Origin: Chloroflexi bacterium UBA4730
GTDB lineage: Bacteria; Chloroflexota; Limnocylindria; P2-11E
Direction: 5' to 3'
Length of the DNA stretch: 64,000 nucleotides
NCBI GenBank assembly: GCA_002404155.1
Contig: DHJC01000056.1
Location: 32,361-96,360 of the forward strand
Below are positions 49,163 through 57,376 of this stretch, one piece after another. Positions within the stretch are counted from its first letter, which is position 1, and each line of letters starts with the position of its first letter. The notes under the pieces were generated by a model, which saw only the letters and a list, made by a program, of their open reading frames with translations, did no database searches and was not told where the DNA came from. Both the position numbers and the translations under genes were made by a program.

Positions 49163-52100
49163 TCAGCCGGCGGCGTGCGGCAGGGCGAGCGCCTCCCGGA
49201 GCGCCGCCACGCGCCGCCCGCCCTCAGCCACCTGGTGACCGATGCCGGGCTCGGCCAGGTCGAATTCGCGTTTGGCGTCCGCGGCGCGGCCGATCTTGAG
49301 CAGGAACTCGGCGAAGTTCATCCGAAGCCAGGCCAAGCGGTACAGGTACTCCGTCTCCGCGAATACCGCGACCGCGCGCCGGTACTCCGCCTCGGCCTCC
49401 GCGGCTCGACCGGCACGCTCGTGGATCCGGGCCGCCGAGAACGCGACGTACCCGACCGCGTAGCGATCGGTCTCGCGGACGATCGCCTCCGCCTCACCGA
49501 TGAGCTCGCGAGCGCTCGCGTCGTCTCCGGATTCCGCGGCCACCTGACCGAGGGACGCCGTGAGCTCCGTCCGGCTCCACAGCTCACCGGTGCGTCGGCT
49601 CTCGGCCAGCGCCTGCTCGAGGACCGGTCCGGCATCCGCAAGGCGACCGGCCTCGAGGAGCACCTCACCGAGATTGCGCAGGCTGCCGATCTGGATGACC
49701 GGATCACGTTCCGCGACGCCGTCCGCGTACAGGCTCCGCTCGCATACCTCCGCGGCCGTGAAGTCGCCGCTGACCCTCAGCCGTCCGCATCGCGCGCGCC
49801 TGCCCCAGTGGGGCATCCGCAGACCCAACCGGGCCGCAAGCTCCTCGGCGGCGCGCTCATACTCCGTGGCCAGCTCCGAGCGGCCGAACTGGTCCGCCGC
49901 AGCAATGAGGCGGGCGCAGATGAGGAGCTCACGCGGTCCGTCGCCGAGCTGGCGGGCTCGCTCGCGCAAGGCCTGCCCACGCTCCAACATCTCGTCGAGC
50001 TGGCCGAACGCCCAATGGCGCTCCAGCGCGATCAGCCCAGCCTCGAGGGCCGCGCCCGGCTCGCCGCTCTCGCCGAAGAGTCGGGCGGCCTCGGCGGCGT
50101 GTCGGCCGAACTTCTCCATGATCGCGTCGTCGAAATCCGACGACAGCGCCATCACCCGCGCCATCCCGAGATGCGACCACGCCGCAAGGTCGCTCCGACC
50201 GGCCGCATCCGCGAGCGCTAACGCGCGATCGAACGCTTCCTCCGCCGGCAGGTACGCCCCCGCCAGCCGCCGATCGTCAGCGACGAGCAGGGCGACGCGC
50301 GCCCGATCGTCCGGGGCCGCGTCCGTTCCCAGCACCGCCAGGGCCGCGGAGGCCGCCGCCACGTTGGCCGCGAGCAGGCCGCGGTCCTCGCGCCGTCGGG
50401 CGCGGTCTCCCAGTGCGAGCGCCCACCCGAGCGCCCGCGTCGCCCGCGGGCCGAGCACATCACGATGCGCGCGGACCTCCGCCGAGAGCGAGAACGCCCG
50501 CTCGGCGTGGTGCGCCAGGACCTCCGCGAACTCATCGCGGCGATCCCCGACCGCGCGCTCGAGCTCCGCGGCAAAACGTTCGTGCAGGTCGGCGCGAACG
50601 GCCTTGGGAAGCCCGGAGTACGCGACATCGCGCATCAACAGGTGCTTGAAGCGATAGCGGTCCGGCTCGCGGCTCTCGCGGTCCTCGAGGACCAGTCCGG
50701 CGCGTCGCAGTGCTGCGAGCGCGGCGCCGACATCGAGGCCCGGTGCGAGCGCGCCGATCTCGCTCACCCCGAATCGCTCGCCCACGATCGAGGCCACCTG
50801 CATCGCTCGCCGCTCATCCTCGCCGAGACCGTCGAGCCGAGCCGCGAGCAGCGCATGGATGCTCTCGGGAACGCGAACCTCGGTCACGCCCGCGGTGGCG
50901 CGCCAGCGATCGTCGGCACGTACGACGCGGCCGTCGTCGATCAGCATGCGCAGGAACTCCTCACAGAACAGCGGATTGCCTTCCGAGCGGCGCACCACAC
51001 GCTCGCGGAGGTCGGCGGGCAGATCGTCGATGTCGAGGAGGCGCGAGATGAGCGTCGTCGTCTCATCGGTGCTGAGTGCGTCGAGCGTAATCGTCGTCGC
51101 GTTCGCGCGTCCGGCTCCCCAGGTCGGCCGAAGCTCCAGGAGCTGGGGCCGGGCGACGCAGGCCAAGAGCAACGGGGCGTCCTCGGCGCTATCGGCGAGG
51201 CCCTCGACGATCTCGAACACCGCGGGCTCGGCCCACTGCAAGTCGTCCACCACGATGACCGTCGGGGCACGCGCGACGGCGGCCAGGTACTGCCGGGCGC
51301 CCCAGCCGATCTCGCGACCGAACTGGGCCGGCACCACTTCCGGCAGGGCTTCGTCTGCGCGCTGCAGCCCGAGCATCGTCGCCAAGCGGGCCCGGACCGC
51401 GCCGGCGTCCGCGCCGAGCAGCGCACGGGTCCGCGCGTCAAGCTTCGCGAGCGCTGTATCCCGATCGTCATCACCCGAGATGCCCGCGTCCTCGCGCACG
51501 ATCTCCATCAGCGGCCAGTACGTGATGCCGGCGCCATACGGAAGGCAGCGGCCGCGCAGGACGCGCGCCCTGTCGGTGGCCGCGATGCGCGCCAGGGCCT
51601 CGCCGACGAGACGCGACTTCCCGATGCCGGCGTTACCGACCAGCGTGAAGAGGTGCGCGCGGCGATCGTCGCGGACCCGCTCGAATGATTCGAGCAGCAT
51701 CCGCAGCTCCCGCTGCCGGCCGACGAGCTGGGCCCGCATGGCCGGGAGGCCACGGGCCTGTTCGGGGACGGCGCTCCGCGCACGGACCGCGCGGTACGCC
51801 CTGATCGGCTCGGTCTTGCCCTTCGCGACCACCGGATCGCGAGCCGCATAGTCGATGGCGGAACGGGTGAGTGATTCGGTGAGCGGACCGACGACGACCT
51901 CGCCCATGTCCGCTGCCTGCTGCAGCCTCGCCGCGACGTTCACCGCGTCGCCCGTGACCAGGAACTGCCGGTCCTCGCCGGCGCCGGCCACCGCCTCGCC
52001 GCTGTTGACCCCGACGCGCGCAGCGAGCGATACGCCGAGCTCGGCGTTCAGACCGTCCATCGAGTCGCGCATCGCGAGCGCCGCGCGCACCGCGCGCTCG

Positions 52101-52324
52101 GCGTCGTCGTCGTGGAGCAGCGGCACGCCGAAGACGACCATGACCGCGTCACCGATGAACTTCTCCACGGTGCCCCCGTGCGTCTCGGCAATCCGCTTCA
52201 TCCGTTCGAAGTAGGAGCCCATCACCGAGCGGACGACTTCCGGATCGTTGTCCGACCCGAATGCGGTCGAGCCGACGACATCGGCGAAGACGACGCTCAC
52301 GAGCTTGCGTTGCTCGGTCGCCAT
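49163..52324 (-). CDS. Class III adenylate/guanylate cyclase-AAA-TPR regulator
   Basis: A 1053-residue cytoplasmic protein. The N-terminal cyclase domain (about 5-180) has FADVVGSTAFG and KFIGDAVMVVFG with both metal Asp, the adenine-site Lys, and TGDAVNVAARLQ with the transition-state Asn and Arg, so catalysis is expected, likely to cAMP. The ATPase domain has Walker A GNAGIGKSRLV and Walker B TVIVVDDLQWAEP. The remainder (about 560-1053) is TPR-like helical repeats. ATG 52324 follows GGGAG at six bases. Single gene, divergent from an MFS transporter. Confidence 0.92.
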   Translation of the reverse strand: MATEQRKLVSVVFADVVGSTAFGSDNDPEVVRSVMGSYFERMKRIAETHGGTVEKFIGDAVMVVFGVPLLHDDDAERAVRAALAMRDSMDGLNAELGVSLAARVGVNSGEAVAGAGEDRQFLVTGDAVNVAARLQQAADMGEVVVGPLTESLTRSAIDYAARDPVVAKGKTEPIRAYRAVRARSAVPEQARGLPAMRAQLVGRQRELRMLLESFERVRDDRRAHLFTLVGNAGIGKSRLVGEALARIAATDRARVLRGRCLPYGAGITYWPLMEIVREDAGISGDDDRDTALAKLDARTRALLGADAGAVRARLATMLGLQRADEALPEVVPAQFGREIGWGARQYLAAVARAPTVIVVDDLQWAEPAVFEIVEGLADSAEDAPLLLACVARPQLLELRPTWGAGRANATTITLDALSTDETTTLISRLLDIDDLPADLRERVVRRSEGNPLFCEEFLRMLIDDGRVVRADDRWRATAGVTEVRVPESIHALLAARLDGLGEDERRAMQVASIVGERFGVSEIGALAPGLDVGAALAALRRAGLVLEDRESREPDRYRFKHLLMRDVAYSGLPKAVRADLHERFAAELERAVGDRRDEFAEVLAHHAERAFSLSAEVRAHRDVLGPRATRALGWALALGDRARRREDRGLLAANVAAASAALAVLGTDAAPDDRARVALLVADDRRLAGAYLPAEEAFDRALALADAAGRSDLAAWSHLGMARVMALSSDFDDAIMEKFGRHAAEAARLFGESGEPGAALEAGLIALERHWAFGQLDEMLERGQALRERARQLGDGPRELLICARLIAAADQFGRSELATEYERAAEELAARLGLRMPHWGRRARCGRLRVSGDFTAAEVCERSLYADGVAERDPVIQIGSLRNLGEVLLEAGRLADAGPVLEQALAESRRTGELWSRTELTASLGQVAAESGDDASARELIGEAEAIVRETDRYAVGYVAFSAARIHERAGRAAEAEAEYRRAVAVFAETEYLYRLAWLRMNFAEFLLKIGRAADAKREFDLAEPGIGHQVAEGGRRVAALREALALPHAAG

Positions 52325-52360
52325 CACCGGCTCCCGCGGTCGACCGCGTCCGTGAGCCCC

Positions 52361-52379
52361 ATATCCCGACAATGTACGA
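52361..52379 (+). promoter_or_regulatory. Leaderless-type promoter shared with 55780-55798
   Basis: The 19 bases ending at the ATG of the MFS gene match those before the HMG-CoA-lyase-like gene at 18 positions. GACAAT lies at -12 to -7 if transcription begins at the ATG, the right spacing for a leaderless transcript. A clear -35 was not found. No ribosome-binding site exists upstream. Confidence 0.5.
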
Positions 52380-53639
52380 ATGACTCAGCCCCCGCGTACG
52401 CAAGTCGCCGGAGGATGGCTCCGCTGGATCACGCCGGACGGGCGGCGCCTCCTGCTCGCGCGGGTGCTGCGGACGTTCGCCTACGGCTACCTGTCCGTCG
52501 TCCTGGGCGTCTACCTCGACCGGCTCGGCCTCGATCCCACGCGCATCGGCATCGTGCTGACGTCCGCGATCGCGGGCTCGGCCGTCATGACCGTCGGGTG
52601 GTCCCTCTTCGCCGACCGGTATGGTCGGCGGCGGACCGTCTCGACCATGGCCGTGCTGATGGCCGTCGGGGGTCTCGCGTTCGCGCTCACCGACAGCTTC
52701 GCGATCCTCGTCCTCGCCGGCTTCACCGGCACGATCAGCGCCACCAACTCCGAGGTCGGCGTGTTCCAGACGGTCGACCAGGCGATGCTGCCGCAGACCG
52801 CGCCGGACGCGCGGCGGACCTGGCTCTTCGCGGTCTACAACACGCTCGCGACGTTCGGCGGTGCGCTCGGTGCGCTCTTCGCCGCGTCGGTCGGGCTCTT
52901 CGAGCGCCTCGGGCTCACGGGCGCCGATGCGTACCGGCCGCTCTTCGTGCTCTACGCGCTCGTGGGGCTTGCGAATCTCGCCTTGTTCGCGGGCCTCACC
53001 GACAAGCTCGAGCTGGCGCGCGTCCATGGCGAACGACGGTTCCTCGGGATCCACCGGTCGCGCACGATCGTGGCCAAGCTCGCGGCGCTCTTCGGGCTCG
53101 ATGCGTTCGCCGGCGGATTGGTCGTCCAGTCGCTCGTCGCGTACTGGTTCTACCTCCGCTGGGGGCTCGACCCCGCGCAGCTCGCGGTCCTGTTCTTCGC
53201 CGTCAACGTGCTGTCCGGCCTGTCGCTCCTCGCCGCGGGCTGGCTCGCGACGCGGTTCGGGCTGCTCAACACGATGGTCTTCACGCACGTGCCGTCGAAC
53301 GTGCTCCTCATGCTCGTGCCGATCATGCCCACGCCCGCGCTGGCCGTGGCGGTATTCCTCTGCCGGATGAGCATCTCGCAGATGGACGTGCCGACGCGAC
53401 AGTCGTACACGATGGCCGTCGTCGATCCCGACGAGCGCACCGCGACCGCCGGCCTGACGAACGTCGCGCGGACGGCCTCGAGCGCGTTCTCGCCGCTCGT
53501 GACCGGCGTCGCATTCGCGGCGGGGTCGTTCGCGCTCCCGTTCGTCCTGGCCGGCGCGCTGAAGATCGTGTACGACGGCCTGGTCTACGTCACCTTCCGC
53601 GGCGTGCGGCCGCCGGAGGAAGAGCGCTCGCTGCAGTAA
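52380..53639 (+). CDS. MFS transporter
   Basis: A 419-residue major facilitator with twelve predicted spans; the loop after span 2 reads GWSLFADRYGRRRTVSTM, the conserved DRxGRR MFS motif. A central hydrophilic loop (ELARVHGERRFLGIHRSR) divides the halves. FRGVRPPEEER forms the tail. ATG 52380 directly follows a leaderless-type promoter. It lies divergent from the cyclase-ATPase regulator, which may control it. Substrate unknown. Confidence 0.9.
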   Translation: MTQPPRTQVAGGWLRWITPDGRRLLLARVLRTFAYGYLSVVLGVYLDRLGLDPTRIGIVLTSAIAGSAVMTVGWSLFADRYGRRRTVSTMAVLMAVGGLAFALTDSFAILVLAGFTGTISATNSEVGVFQTVDQAMLPQTAPDARRTWLFAVYNTLATFGGALGALFAASVGLFERLGLTGADAYRPLFVLYALVGLANLALFAGLTDKLELARVHGERRFLGIHRSRTIVAKLAALFGLDAFAGGLVVQSLVAYWFYLRWGLDPAQLAVLFFAVNVLSGLSLLAAGWLATRFGLLNTMVFTHVPSNVLLMLVPIMPTPALAVAVFLCRMSISQMDVPTRQSYTMAVVDPDERTATAGLTNVARTASSAFSPLVTGVAFAAGSFALPFVLAGALKIVYDGLVYVTFRGVRPPEEERSLQ

Positions 53640-53664
53640 CGCAGCCCGACGTCCACGTTGCTGG

Positions 53665-54591
53665 TCAGACCCCCTCCATGAACACGAGCGCACCACCCCG
53701 CTGCGGAGCGAACGCGTAGAGCTGGGCGGTGGCCGGGTCCCAGCCGATCGTGTGCGCGCCATCCTCGGTCTCGACGGTTTCCACCTCCTCAAGACGCTCG
53801 GTATCGAAGACGGTGACGATCCCCGGCGAGCCGACCGCCACGTACAGCCTGTTGCGGCGTTGGTCGTGCATGACGGCGTCAGGGGCGCCACGAAGCGGCA
53901 GTCGCTTCAGGATGCGGCGGCCGTTCGCGACGCGCTCGTCGACGACAACGAGCTCGCGACCGTCGGCGGCACAGAAGAGCCGGCCATCGACGAGCGCGAG
54001 CCCGTGGGGGCCCTCGGCGCCGACGTCGATGCTGCTCGACTCCATCAGCAGGCCCGCGTCGATCGCGAGGATCACGGCCGGACTCTGGATGGCCACGTGC
54101 ACCTGGTCACTCGAGCGATCGAAGACCGCCCAGCGCGGCCGGCCCGGAAGCCCGATGGTCCTGACGACGCGTCGCTCATCGACGGCCACGACGGAAGCAC
54201 TGCAGCCTGTTCCGGGCGGCTCGCCGAGGTTGAAGCTGTACAGATGGCGCCGGCGGGTATCGAACGCGAGACCGTTCGGCCGCGGCCCGACGTCGATCTG
54301 TGCAAGCAGCGTTTCGTCAGAGCAGCGGAAGACGCTCACCCGAGCCGCGGAGCGATCGGAGGCGAACAGGAGATCCCGCCCGCTGTCGATGAGCACGCCG
54401 GCGACGCCCGGCAGGTCGGACAGCGAGCGAAGGTAGGAATTGCTGCGGCAGTCGATCACGTCGACGGCGTTCGTTGCCGTATGTGCGACATACAAGCGAC
54501 TGCCCGTCGGCTCGAGGTACGTGTCAGCGTGGTCGAAGCCGGTGCGCTCGCCACCCGGGAGCGCGATGAAGCCCGACAGTCTCAGGCTCAA
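53665..54591 (-). CDS. YncE-like beta-propeller protein
   Basis: A 308-residue cytoplasmic protein of repeated blades: SRLYVAHTATNAVDVIDCRS, RDLLFASDRSAARVSVFR, RRHLYSFNLGEPPG, NRLYVAVGSPGIVTVFDTE. The spacing of about 45 residues gives a six- or seven-bladed YVTN-type propeller. There is no signal peptide, unlike secreted YncE proteins. TTG 54591 overlaps the ChrB-domain stop (TTGA), so the two are co-translated. Likely a scaffold or sensor partner for that protein. Confidence 0.82.
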   Translation of the reverse strand: MSLRLSGFIALPGGERTGFDHADTYLEPTGSRLYVAHTATNAVDVIDCRSNSYLRSLSDLPGVAGVLIDSGRDLLFASDRSAARVSVFRCSDETLLAQIDVGPRPNGLAFDTRRRHLYSFNLGEPPGTGCSASVVAVDERRVVRTIGLPGRPRWAVFDRSSDQVHVAIQSPAVILAIDAGLLMESSSIDVGAEGPHGLALVDGRLFCAADGRELVVVDERVANGRRILKRLPLRGAPDAVMHDQRRNRLYVAVGSPGIVTVFDTERLEEVETVETEDGAHTIGWDPATAQLYAFAPQRGGALVFMEGV

Positions 54592-55031
54592 ACGGGCTTG
54601 GCTTCGACTCGCTTCTGGCAGAAGGCGTAGAGCGCGTCCAGCACCGGACGCGACGCCTCGCGCTGCTTTTGGTCGTCCGGATAGTGAAGATGCCGGAGTC
54701 CGTCGAGGATCGCTTCCACACCGTGGGACTCCGGCGTCACCGTTTTGTCAGCGGTGTCCGCCCCTCGAATGATCTTCGCCATGTAGGCCATCGCGGGATC
54801 CGTGTCGAGACCGTGCTTGTGCACGAAGGCGTCGAAGCTGCACTCGGGCCCATGATGACCGAGCTCCGCGTCCTTCACGTCGTACGGCGTCGCGCCGCGC
54901 CGCTGGGCCTCGGCCGCCACTTGATCCGTCGGCACGTAGATGAACTCCGCCTGCTTGTCCACGAACCGCTCGATGAGCCACGGGCACGCGACCCGATCGA
55001 CGCGGGGATGCTCGCGGGTGATCCATTTCAT
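54588..55031 (-). CDS. ChrB C-terminal-domain (chromate resistance) protein
   Basis: A 147-residue stand-alone copy of the C-terminal domain of ChrB: WITREHPRVDRVACPWLIERF, DKQAEFIYVPTDQV and GATPYDVKDAELGHHGPECSF are family blocks (each quoted in part). Full ChrB has an extra N-terminal regulatory domain, absent here. No ChrA chromate exporter is visible. ATG 55031 follows GGAGGA. With its propeller partner it may sense an oxyanion or oxidative stress rather than give chromate resistance. Confidence 0.87.
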   Translation of the reverse strand: MKWITREHPRVDRVACPWLIERFVDKQAEFIYVPTDQVAAEAQRRGATPYDVKDAELGHHGPECSFDAFVHKHGLDTDPAMAYMAKIIRGADTADKTVTPESHGVEAILDGLRHLHYPDDQKQREASRPVLDALYAFCQKRVEAKPV

Positions 55032-55086
55032 GATCTTCCTCCAGGGTCGGTCTACCGCGTCGCTCCGAGAGGGTCAATTCCTCGCG

Positions 55087-55683
55087 TCACCAGCGGCCGC
55101 GGTGCACGACCTCGGACGCCGGTCTCTTGCCCACGACCCTGAGGGATGGCGACGGCCGGTCCGTGGGCGCCTTGTGCCCGATCGCGACCGTGCCGACGGC
55201 CGTGTATTCGTCGGGGACCCCGAACGCTTTGCGGAAGCCGGCCTGGTCGAAGATCCCGAAGAACACCGCACCGAGGCCGGCATCGACCGCGGTCTGCAGG
55301 ATGAGCAGCGCGGCCATCCCGACGTCGATGTCCCAGTACGGCACCGGCCAGCGCTTCTCGTCGCGGTCGATCCAGCCTTTATCCGGGAGTGAGTATCGCG
55401 CGAGATACGCGCTCTTGTTCGACAGGCAAACTACGAGCGCCGCCGCGTTGAACATCCCCGGCCACCCGAACTCGGTACGCCGCTCCGTCGACATCGTCGT
55501 GTTCCAGTAGCGCTCGGTCTCGTCCTTCCCGTTGAGGACGAGGAACGCCCAGCCCTGGCTGAACCCCGCCGACGGGGCGCGCTGTGCGTTCGTGACGATC
55601 CGGTCGAGGACGGCGGGATCGATCGGCTTGTCCTCGAAGGTCCGCACCATCTTCCGCTTGCGGACGACGTCCTGGAACTCCAT
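55087..55683 (-). CDS. Nitroreductase-family flavoprotein
   Basis: A 198-residue FMN-dependent reductase fold: RKRKMVRTFEDKPIDPAVLDRI, NAQRAPSAGFSQGWAFLV (FMN-binding) and DIDVGMAALLILQTAVDAGLG are typical. The C-terminal AIGHKAPTDRPSPSL block closes the FMN site. ATG 55683 is five bases after GGAGGGC. Reduces nitroaromatics, quinones or flavins with NAD(P)H; the real substrate is unknown. Single gene divergent from the HMG-CoA-lyase-like gene. Confidence 0.9.
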   Translation of the reverse strand: MEFQDVVRKRKMVRTFEDKPIDPAVLDRIVTNAQRAPSAGFSQGWAFLVLNGKDETERYWNTTMSTERRTEFGWPGMFNAAALVVCLSNKSAYLARYSLPDKGWIDRDEKRWPVPYWDIDVGMAALLILQTAVDAGLGAVFFGIFDQAGFRKAFGVPDEYTAVGTVAIGHKAPTDRPSPSLRVVGKRPASEVVHRGRW

Positions 55684-55779
55684 CACGCCCTCCGGTACAC
55701 GCCGCGTTCGCGCGTCAGCAGCTTCGCATCGTCCACGGCCTCGCGCCGCCGCTCGTTGCCGGCCTTCGGGTGCGCCTTC

Positions 55780-55798
55780 ATACCCCGACAATGTACGA
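55780..55798 (+). promoter_or_regulatory. Leaderless-type promoter of the HMG-CoA-lyase-like gene
   Basis: Matches 52361-52379 at 18 of 19 positions: an AT-rich CATACCCC flank, then GACAAT and six bases to the ATG. No ribosome-binding site is present. The conserved sequence includes the bases after the -10, which suggests selection or a recent duplication. Confidence 0.5.
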
Positions 55799-56695
55799 AT
55801 GGCCCAGCAGCGCGTGCAGATCGTGGAAGTGAGCCCCCGGGACGGACTCCAGGCAGAGGAGCGGAACGTTCCCACGGCGACGAAGCTCGAGCTGCTCGAT
55901 CGGCTCGCGGACGCGGGCCACACCGTGATCGAGGCGACGTCGTTCGTCAGCCCGACCGCCGTGCCGCAGCTCGCCGACGCCGACGACCTCATGGCGCGCC
56001 TGAAGCGGCGGCCGGGCGTTCGCTACCCGGTACTCGTCCCGAACGAGAAGGGGCTCGAGCGCGCCGTGGCCGCGGGGGTGGACGAGGTCGCGGTGTTCGT
56101 CTCGGCGAGCGAGAGCTACTCGCGTAAGAACCTGCGCCGGAGCCGCGACGACGCGATCGCGACGGCCCTCGCCGTCGTGGTGAGCGCGAAGGCACGCCGG
56201 CTGCGGGTGCGGGCGTACGTGTCGATGGTCATCGCCGATCCCGACGACGGTCCCACGGATCCGGCCGAGGTGGCGAACATCGGCGCCCGGTTCCTGGCCG
56301 GCGGCGCCGACGAGGTCTCGCTCGGCGACACCATCGGCGCCGGGACGGCGAGGCACGTACGGGCCCTGCTCGCGGCGCACCGCGACGCGAAGATCCCGGT
56401 CGAGCGGCTCGCCGTCCACTTTCACGACACGTACGGGCAGGGACTGGCGAACGTCCTGACCGCGATCGACCTCGGCGTCCGCGTCGTCGACACGAGCATC
56501 GGTGGCATCGGCGGCTCGCCGTTCGCGAAGCGCGCGGGCGGCAACCTCGCGACCGAGGACGTCGTCTGGATGCTGGACGGGATGGGCCTCGCGACGGGCC
56601 TCGACGTGCGAAAGCTCGCGGCGACGACGACGTGGATGGCCGAACAGCTCGGCCGTGAGCTGCCGGGGCGCGCGGCGCGGGCCCTCTCGTCGTGA
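55799..56695 (+). CDS. Hydroxymethylglutaryl-CoA lyase-like protein (active-site Cys replaced by Ser)
   Basis: A 298-residue TIM-barrel lyase. IVEVSPRDGLQAEERNVPT is the N-terminal HMGL-like signature with the metal Asp, and HFHDTYGQGLANVL carries the metal His pair. The C-terminal mobile loop normally reads GGCPYA with an essential Cys; here it reads IGGSPFAKRAGGNLATEDV, so Cys is Ser. It would cleave HMG-CoA to acetoacetate and acetyl-CoA, the last leucine step, if still active. A related substrate is possible. Overlaps the DedA gene at GTGA. Confidence 0.85.
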   Translation: MAQQRVQIVEVSPRDGLQAEERNVPTATKLELLDRLADAGHTVIEATSFVSPTAVPQLADADDLMARLKRRPGVRYPVLVPNEKGLERAVAAGVDEVAVFVSASESYSRKNLRRSRDDAIATALAVVVSAKARRLRVRAYVSMVIADPDDGPTDPAEVANIGARFLAGGADEVSLGDTIGAGTARHVRALLAAHRDAKIPVERLAVHFHDTYGQGLANVLTAIDLGVRVVDTSIGGIGGSPFAKRAGGNLATEDVVWMLDGMGLATGLDVRKLAATTTWMAEQLGRELPGRAARALSS

Positions 56696-57342
56696 CCGAG
56701 CTCTTCCGGATCTTCCGCGACGGCATCGCCGTCGTCCTCGCGATCGTGGGTCAGCACGAGTACCTCGCGCTCTTCGGCATCGTCGCGATCGAAGAAGCGG
56801 GCGTGCCGCTCCCGGCGCCGAGCGACCTCGTGATCATGTTCTATGGCGACCGTGCGCGAGGCGACCTGGTGAGCCTTGCGCTCGTCGTTCTCACCTGCGC
56901 GGTGGCATCGACGTTCGGCACGCTCATCCCCTACCTAGTGACGCGCACGTACGGCGACGCGGCAGCCCATCGGATCGCGGGCTGGATCGACGTGGACCCC
57001 AAGAAGGTCGACGAATGGGAGGAGCGGATCGCGAAGCGCGGCTTCATCGCGATCTTTCTCGGCCGGTTGATCCCCGGACTCCGGGTGGCGATGTCGCTCA
57101 TCGGCGGGACGGCCAAGGTGCCGCTCCTGGAGTTCTCGGCCGGTGTGTTCGCTGCGGGGATCATCTACTGGAGCTTCTGGACGGCCCTCGGCGCACTGTT
57201 CGGCCCAGTCGTACGCCGGCTGATCCCGCGCGCCTACATCGAGTACATCGTCATCGGCATCCCGGTGCTCGTGATCGGCTACCTGCTCTTCCGCTACATC
57301 CGCGGCCGGCGCCGCCGTGCGAGCGCAGGTCACGCCGGCTAG
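56692..57342 (+). CDS. DedA-family membrane protein
   Basis: A 216-residue DedA/SNARE-associated-type protein. EEAGVPLPAPSDLVIMFYG is the family's N-terminal re-entrant block with its Glu, and AKRGFIAIFLGRLIPGLRVAMSLIGG (quoted: GRLIPGLRVAMSLIGG) carries the conserved GR(F/L)IPGxR motif. These proteins act in lipid carrier recycling and proton-dependent envelope homeostasis. GTG 56692 overlaps the upstream stop. Confidence 0.92.
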   Translation: MTELFRIFRDGIAVVLAIVGQHEYLALFGIVAIEEAGVPLPAPSDLVIMFYGDRARGDLVSLALVVLTCAVASTFGTLIPYLVTRTYGDAAAHRIAGWIDVDPKKVDEWEERIAKRGFIAIFLGRLIPGLRVAMSLIGGTAKVPLLEFSAGVFAAGIIYWSFWTALGALFGPVVRRLIPRAYIEYIVIGIPVLVIGYLLFRYIRGRRRRASAGHAG

Positions 57343-57376
57343 GTAGGCTGCCCTTCCAACCCTGAGGAGGTCGAAC

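Noticed and set aside
49163..52372. TTG 52372 as cyclase-regulator start
   Set aside because: It lies within the divergent promoter of the MFS gene; ATG 52324 has a ribosome-binding site and matches the domain start.
54588..55031. Complete chromate-resistance operon
   Set aside because: Only the ChrB C-terminal domain is present; there is no ChrA transporter or ChrB N-terminal regulator in the window.
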